NCBI GenBank assembly: GCA_900088475.1
Contig: FLMG01003212.1
Location: 1 to 13,217 of the forward strand
Length of the DNA: 13,217 nt
From: Hyphochytrium catenoides
Taxonomy: Eukaryota; Sar; Hyphochytriomycetes; Hyphochytriales; Hyphochytriaceae
Direction: 5' to 3'
Below, piece after piece: positions 9,201-13,217 of this stretch; the first letter of the stretch is position 1, and the number at the start of each line of letters is the position of its first letter. A program made the translations under genes and the position numbers. The notes beneath the pieces are model-generated. The model made no database searches and was not told the origin of the DNA. It saw nothing but the letters and a program-made list of their open reading frames with translations.

Positions 9201-9326
9201 CCTATCAGGCAGAAGAGCCAGCAATTCAGATAGGCACCACCGGATTGACATAGAGAGGATTACCGACCTCCTATCACCTTCGGCTCCTACATCTTTCATC
9301 AGGTCCCGGAACGAAGTGGGCTTCAT
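6235..9326 (-). CDS. SAMHD1: SAMHD1-like dNTP triphosphohydrolase (HD domain), about 12 exons
   Basis: It hydrolyses dNTPs to deoxynucleoside plus triphosphate. Exons, 5' to 3' on the minus strand: 9278-9326, 8952-9072, 8793-8910, 8485-8718, 8230-8320, 7778-8091, 7531-7623, 7317-7448, 7050-7196, 6882-6953, 6706-6791 and 6235-6568. All have GT-AG ends in matching phase, giving 596 residues (human 626). HD metal ligands are kept: H147, H186-D187 (CHDLGH) and D286 (DVDKLDYF), matching human H167, H206/D207 and D311. The allosteric GTP-site segment is nearly identical: K96, N99, and DTPQFQRLR with D117, Q122 and R125. The C-terminal lobe is also present (EDLIVD, EHVRFY, NNWCRS). There is no SAM domain. 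The N-terminus is basic, with KRKR at 18-21 like the human KRPR nuclear signal, and has Thr-Pro sites. Substitutions include T354 for substrate residue Q375 and Q426 for R451. From the exon at 8485-8718 onward the model is strong; the first exons are tentative. Confidence 0.9.
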
Positions 9327-9354
9327 CCTTCGCTATTAGGTATGTCTGCCTTAC

Positions 9355-9502
9355 TCTCCAACAGCCCAAGACCAATCGCCTCTTCAACAACTGAGAAAGC
9401 AAGCTCCCTACTCCGTACGGGCAAAGCAGAAGTCATTAAATCTTCAATCTCTCGATCTGGCATAGCCATCAGAATCTGGACGAAGGTCCATAGACGCGCC
9501 AC
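9355..9502 (-). other. Alternative 5' exon of the SAMHD1-like gene (or a separate small frame)
   Basis: This open stretch encodes a regular-looking amphipathic segment of ~49 residues, beginning VARLWTFVQIL and ending EEAIGLGLLE. It is followed by a good GTAAGG donor at 9354. It ends in phase 1, so splicing to the acceptor at 9073 would make an ATG codon (Met) and continue directly into the KRKR exon, bypassing the exon at 9278-9326. An acceptor (GTGCAG) precedes it, and a 12-base coding start at 9557-9568 would fit in phase. I do not recognise the segment; it is not clearly a SAM domain. Confidence 0.35.
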
Positions 9503-9568
9503 CTGCACTTTCAAAAACAGTCAGAAAAGAAGCCAGAACAGCGGATGAGTTACGACCGATTTTTGCAT

Positions 9569-9972
9569 TTTCGGAGACGAAGTTATCGAAGAATCAATGC
9601 CCAAGAAATCAAAGAAGCCACAATCCCAAAGATCACACGATTACTGATATAGTAACTATAAATTAGTTATTTAGACTGATTCTCTCTCTGTGTTGGTGAG
9701 GAGAAAGTTTTGCGGAGTCTGTGGTGGATCTCTCAGATGGCACTTGAAGCTCCACTTTCATAGGCAGATGGAGCTTTGGAGCTTTGATAATTTCCAAAGG
9801 CTCACGTTGTGGGAGACCTAAAATCATTGCTGGGGGCAAAAGGCGCTTCGGGAAGGACTCTAGAAGCGTAATACTGGAGGAGAAGAACTACTGTTAGTTG
9901 GGCAGGCTGGACAGAGCAAACTCACAGTCACTTGCTACATACTAAGGATACTTCACACATCTTTCCACCCCG
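9569..9972. promoter_or_regulatory. Divergent intergenic region between the SAMHD1-like gene and SF3B2
   Basis: About 400 bases separate the two divergent genes. It holds an AT-rich stretch (~9655-9675) and a cluster of TGGAGCTT elements: two direct copies at 9769-9776 and 9777-9784, and one inverted copy (AAGCTCCA) at 9747-9754. A further near-inverted partner, CCAAAGGCTC, lies at 9794-9803. No convincing coding frame is visible. Shared promoter function is inferred from position. Confidence 0.5.
9747..9803. repeat. TGGAGCTT direct and inverted repeat cluster
   Basis: AAGCTCCA (9747-9754) can pair with TGGAGCTT (9769-9776) across a 14-base loop. An adjoining second TGGAGCTT lies at 9777-9784. 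GAGCTTTGG (9771-9779) is nearly the reverse complement of CCAAAGGCTC (9794-9803). The position, upstream of SF3B2 and of the divergent dNTPase gene, suggests a factor-binding site. Confidence 0.45.
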
Positions 9973-12652
9973 ATGGCGGCCAAAGACGCCACTGAGGATC
10001 AGCAGAGGCTGACCAAAAACCAAAAGCGTAGACAGAAGAAGAAAGAGAAGAAGAAGCAGGTGCGTGCTTGCTTGAGTTGTGCGTGAGGTAGCGCTGTGCG
10101 TTGACTCCTATCTCTAAGGCGAAGGAGTTACACTCTGAACAGCCAAAGCCAGATCCTACGGACAATGCTCCCACAGAGGTAAGGAAAGCTGCACATGCCG
10201 TATCTACTGATGGCCTAACGATCCGTTGGGCAGAGCGAGTCTGAAGTAGATGTGGAAGTTGAATACGTAGCTCCTACTCTCGAACCCGAGCAGGAAGATC
10301 CTGCCTTCGCAGAGTTCAGGAAAGTCTTCGAGCGTTTCACTGCCGGCGATGAGCAGGTAGCGGCACAGGAAGAAACTGGGGAGAAGGAGAAAGAGAAAGA
10401 TGAGGATAAGGACGACGAGGATGACGAGGACAATGAGGGAAGAATATCACGAAGGCAGAGGAAGCGGATCAATAGACTTAGTGTAGCAGAGCTCAAACAA
10501 CTGGTCAACAGACCAGACGTCGTGGAGGTCAGTGACTTTTCTCCAGGGCTTACTGGCACTGTCTATTTAGTATGGTTGCTTGGCTTCCTTTCGCCCTACT
10601 CTTGCTTACCTTGGCCTAGCAAAACGTCCTTCACGTGCTGATCACAGGCGGTCTTTGGGCCACCACCACGATACGGCTGTTCATTTTCACTTCTTCAGAC
10701 TCTTGTCGGACTGCGGTGTTCCATCTCTAGTTATAATGTTGCGGTTATTGGAGTCTCGTGGAGGCCCTTACCTTTTGTGATGCTTTTGTTCTCTCAACTC
10801 TCTTTGTCTAGGCCCATGATGTAACATCGTCAGATCCGAAGCTGTTGGTACATCTGAAGGCCTACAGAAATACGGTCGAAGTGCCTCGACACTGGTGTCA
10901 TAAGCGGAAGTACCTTCAGGGCAAACGCGGTATAGAAAAACCAGCGTTCAAACTGCCCGACTTTATCGAGGCAACTGGCATTGCAAAGCTCCGAGGAATG
11001 GATCAGGAGGAGGATGACAAGAAGGGAGTGAAAAGGAGACTAAGGGAGCGGATGCAACCCAAAATGGGAAGGATTGATATTGACTATCAGCTCCTGCACG
11101 ATGCATTTTTCCGGTTTCAGACGAAGCCCAAGATGACGATTATTGGCGATTTGTACGTTCAAATGGACGAGCTTGACTTCTTACTCGATATGAGTCCGTT
11201 TCTCCTCTTTCCTTCGATCGTACTTCTCAAAACTGCCTTGACTATCTATTATTGGGTGGTCTCCTAACTCTTACGCTGCGCATCAGGTATTACGAAGGCA
11301 AGGAGTTTGAGACCCGCATGGTAGACAAAAAGCCTGGCATCCTCTCCAACGAACTTCGACAGGCTCTAGGCATGGGTCCGACCTCTCCTCCCCCATGGCT
11401 TATCAACATGCAACGCTATGGACCGCCTCCGTCCTACCCTAATCTAAAAATCCCAGGCCTCAATGCCCCTATCCCTCCTGGAGCAAGCTTTGGCTATCAT
11501 GTTGGAGGATGGGGCAAACCTCCAGTGGACGAGCATGGACGCCCCTTGTATGGTGATGTCTTCTTCGGGACAGAGGACGGCCCTCAGACGCAGATAGAGC
11601 CTGTTGACAAGAATATCTGGGGCGAGTTAGCAGAGGAGGAAGAGGAGGAGGAAGAAGAAGAAGGTGAAGCTCAACTTTTAGTCCTCTGAGAGCCTAATCC
11701 TTTTGCTAGCACTTCAATAGGACCCGAATCACTGAGTGTACTCTAGTGGTCAATCCCCGTCGGCAACTTATGTTCTAACCGAGTACACTTCTCTGCAGAA
11801 GAAGAAGAGGCAGAGGGAGGACAGGAAGATATTGACATGAGCGGCATTATTACACCCAGCGAGGACGGAATGACGAGCGTAGCCTCTGGGTTGGAGACAC
11901 CAATGTCCGCTGTGAACCTTAGGAAAACGACGTAAGTATTGGTGATTTGTTGTTGTCTCCTTTATGCTCCGAACGAAGTGCAACCTATCTCTAGTTTCTG
12001 CTTTCCTTTATCATTGATAAGTGTCGGCTCACGATAGATTATATGACAGTGCGCAAAATGGCCTTGAGACGCCTGAGGCCCCGAAAGAGCTATTCAAGGT
12101 GCTGGAACAGAAGGACGTGGGCGTCGGTGGAGCGATTTACGGTTCCAGCCATGCATACGTCTTGCCCGGGAAGGCTAAAAAAGACGTAGGAGGCGTACAG
12201 GCGTCGATTGACGCTGCGGAGCTCGAAAATCTTGATGAAGAGACGCTGAAGCAGAAGTACGAAGAAGGCCTCGAGGTATGCACGAACGATGTTGGACCAG
12301 CATCATAACCACCTTCTTTCTTAGCTTGCCCATCCTGTATACCATCTAGTTCTCGTATCCGTATGCTCCTTTCTTTCTCCCTCTCCGATGTAGTGGGTCT
12401 TAGCCCACAAGCTGCGTGCAACTCGCCGTCGCTGAGCGCTAAACTCGATTTATCTCGCCTAGCTTCATACGTATTGTCGACTTCCTCTATAGTGGTGGGT
12501 CGCATTTAAGTAGGCTAAACCATTGTTCGCAGGAGAAGAAGGCGACCAAGGAGGATATTAGCGATATTATGGAGGAGCACGAGAAGAAGAGGAAGAGGAA
12601 GTTAAAGGCGCAGGATGCAAAGAGCAAAAAGTACAAGGATTTTAAGTTCTAG
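9973..12652 (+). CDS. SF3B2: Splicing factor 3B subunit 2 (SF3b145/SAP145/Cus1)
   Basis: This is a subunit of SF3b in the U2 snRNP, which helps anchor U2 at the branch site in the nucleus. Exons are 9973-10059, 10119-10178, 10234-10527, 10812-11152, 11287-11663, 11799-11931, 12038-12275 and 12533-12652, all GT-AG and in phase, giving 549 residues. Landmarks in order: a basic start (KNQKRRQKKKEKKKQ), an acidic stretch, VAELKQLVNRPDVVE, and the DUF382 core (PRHWCHKRKYLQGKRGIEKP; PKMGRIDIDYQ; LHDAFF). Next come YYEGKEFETR and the PSP segment (PPPWLINMQRYGPPPSYPNL; FGYHVGGWGKPPVDE; LYGDVF, residues ~295-352). A Glu tract, ITPSE/LETP motifs, GLETPEAPKELFKVL, VGGAIYGSSHAY and a C-terminal KKYKDFKF follow. 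It is shorter than human SF3B2 (895 residues) because it lacks the N-terminal SAP domain and proline-rich region, closer in size to yeast Cus1. The ATG gives a basic start resembling the family just upstream of the core. Confidence 0.96.
10528..10811 (+). other. Third and longest intron of SF3B2
   Basis: This 284-base intron runs from a GTCAGTG donor after PDVVE to a TTTGTCTAG acceptor before AHDV. Homology on both sides is continuous with the family, so the boundaries are secure. The frames that read through it encode nothing recognisable, and I see no embedded snoRNA box pair that I can defend. Confidence 0.85.
11632..11663 (+). repeat. GAG/GAA tract encoding a polyglutamate run in SF3B2
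   Basis: A purine-only run of GAG and GAA codons encodes about ten consecutive Glu residues at the end of exon 5. The run continues in exon 6 after the intron at 11664-11798. Human SF3B2 also has a Glu-rich stretch at this point, so it is a family feature likely to vary in length. Confidence 0.8.
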
Positions 12653-12692
12653 AAAGGACTCGTGAGAATGCCTGCTCTGCCTGGCTATTGAC

Positions 12693-12698
12693 AATAAA
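12693..12698 (+). terminator. Polyadenylation signal of SF3B2
   Basis: AATAAA, overlapping a second ATAAAT, lies 40 bases after the TAG stop of SF3B2. This is the expected distance for the mRNA 3' end. Confidence 0.7.
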
Positions 12699-13217
12699 TA
12701 AATGGGACAGTCTTAGCTTTGAGGCCTGTGTCTGTTGTCTTAACCTATTCTCATCCGTCTGCTTTTTACCTCTGTGAGGTTCATAGAACACTATCCCTGC
12801 AGTGCTGGATTATTGCTTCACTATGCCTTCTGCCTCGCTCGGCGCAAGTACCTGTATTATAGGAGCAGTTAGATATGCGGATTGATGACACATGGCATCG
12901 GGGCATAAACGCCAATACCGTTGTCTTCTACATATCCGCTGCTGCCGACTGCTTAGTCTCTTCATCACTATAGTATGAACAGTCCGTGTTTTGATGGAGG
13001 AAGGACTAAGAGATCTCTGGCGGTGTATGGTACTGGTGTTCAAGGTTTGCAGTGTAGAGCGTTGGGGGAAAAGCTGTCTTCTTGGCCGCAGCGACCTCCT
13101 TCGTTGTCGTCCTCCTCGTTCCCCGTCTTCTGATTGACTTTGCTCTGATGTGTGAAGAGTCTGCTCGTCGAGAAGCAAGGAGGATGCACTGGTGTCACTA
13201 CATGTCGCGCTCTCGTC
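12699..13217. other. Right-hand flank without a supported gene
   Basis: Apart from the doubtful minus-strand frame, these ~520 bases downstream of the SF3B2 polyadenylation signal show no conserved protein, tRNA or repeat that I can identify. Confidence 0.5.
12810..13178 (-). other. Unassigned minus-strand open frame, possible 3' part of a convergent gene
   Basis: A 122-codon frame runs from an upstream ATG-like start to a TAA. It encodes an Arg/Ser/Gln-rich, low-complexity sequence with no recognisable domain. A neighbouring frame on the same strand has a more acidic Glu/Asp-rich reading over ~13040-13170. Either may be chance, or the tail of a gene entering from the right. No AATAAA is seen on the minus strand downstream of its stop before the SF3B2 3' end. 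Confidence 0.2.

Noticed and set aside
10580-10780. Open frames within the third intron of SF3B2
   Set aside because: Conserved SF3B2 sequence flanks the stretch on both sides with clean splice sites, and the frames encode nothing recognisable.

Overview
The window is nuclear DNA from a microbial eukaryote. Three of its four recognisable genes are cut by short GT-AG introns of about 40 to 285 bases whose phases match across every junction. AATAAA-type polyadenylation signals follow the stop codons, and one gene is a core spliceosome subunit. The lineage cannot be fixed from the sequence; an intron-bearing, compact-genome protist or alga fits, but that is an inference.

Layout. (1) 102-2072, + strand: a single-exon 656-residue protein that fuses two bacterial tRNA-modification enzymes, CmoA (carboxy-S-adenosylmethionine synthase) and CmoB (tRNA U34 carboxymethyltransferase), in the order of the bacterial cmoAB operon. 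(2) 2506-6034, + strand: a gene modelled in six exons for a large coiled-coil protein with an IQ-like motif, two C2H2-type zinc fingers and a C-terminal FHA domain. I do not recognise this combination as a named family. (3) 9326-6235, - strand: a SAMHD1-like dNTP triphosphohydrolase in about twelve exons, with the HD metal-binding residues intact and a basic N-terminal tail. (4) 9973-12652, + strand: SF3B2 (SAP145/Cus1), a subunit of the U2 snRNP SF3b complex, in eight exons. Genes 2 and 3 converge on a palindromic polyadenylation element near 6042. Genes 3 and 4 diverge from an intergenic region of about 400 bases that carries repeated TGGAGCTT elements. The last ~520 bases hold only an unassigned minus-strand open frame.

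The genes do not form one pathway; SF3B2 and the dNTPase are ordinary nuclear housekeeping functions. The exceptional item is the cmoA-cmoB fusion. Both halves of a bacterial two-step pathway sit in one eukaryotic polypeptide: the first domain should make carboxy-SAM from SAM and prephenate, and the second should use it to turn 5-hydroxyuridine-34 of tRNA into 5-oxyacetyluridine. The gene has no introns while its neighbours have 5 to 11 each, which supports acquisition from bacteria. Exon boundaries of genes 3 and 4 are well supported by protein homology. Those in the 5' half of gene 2 and at the 5' end of gene 3 are tentative.
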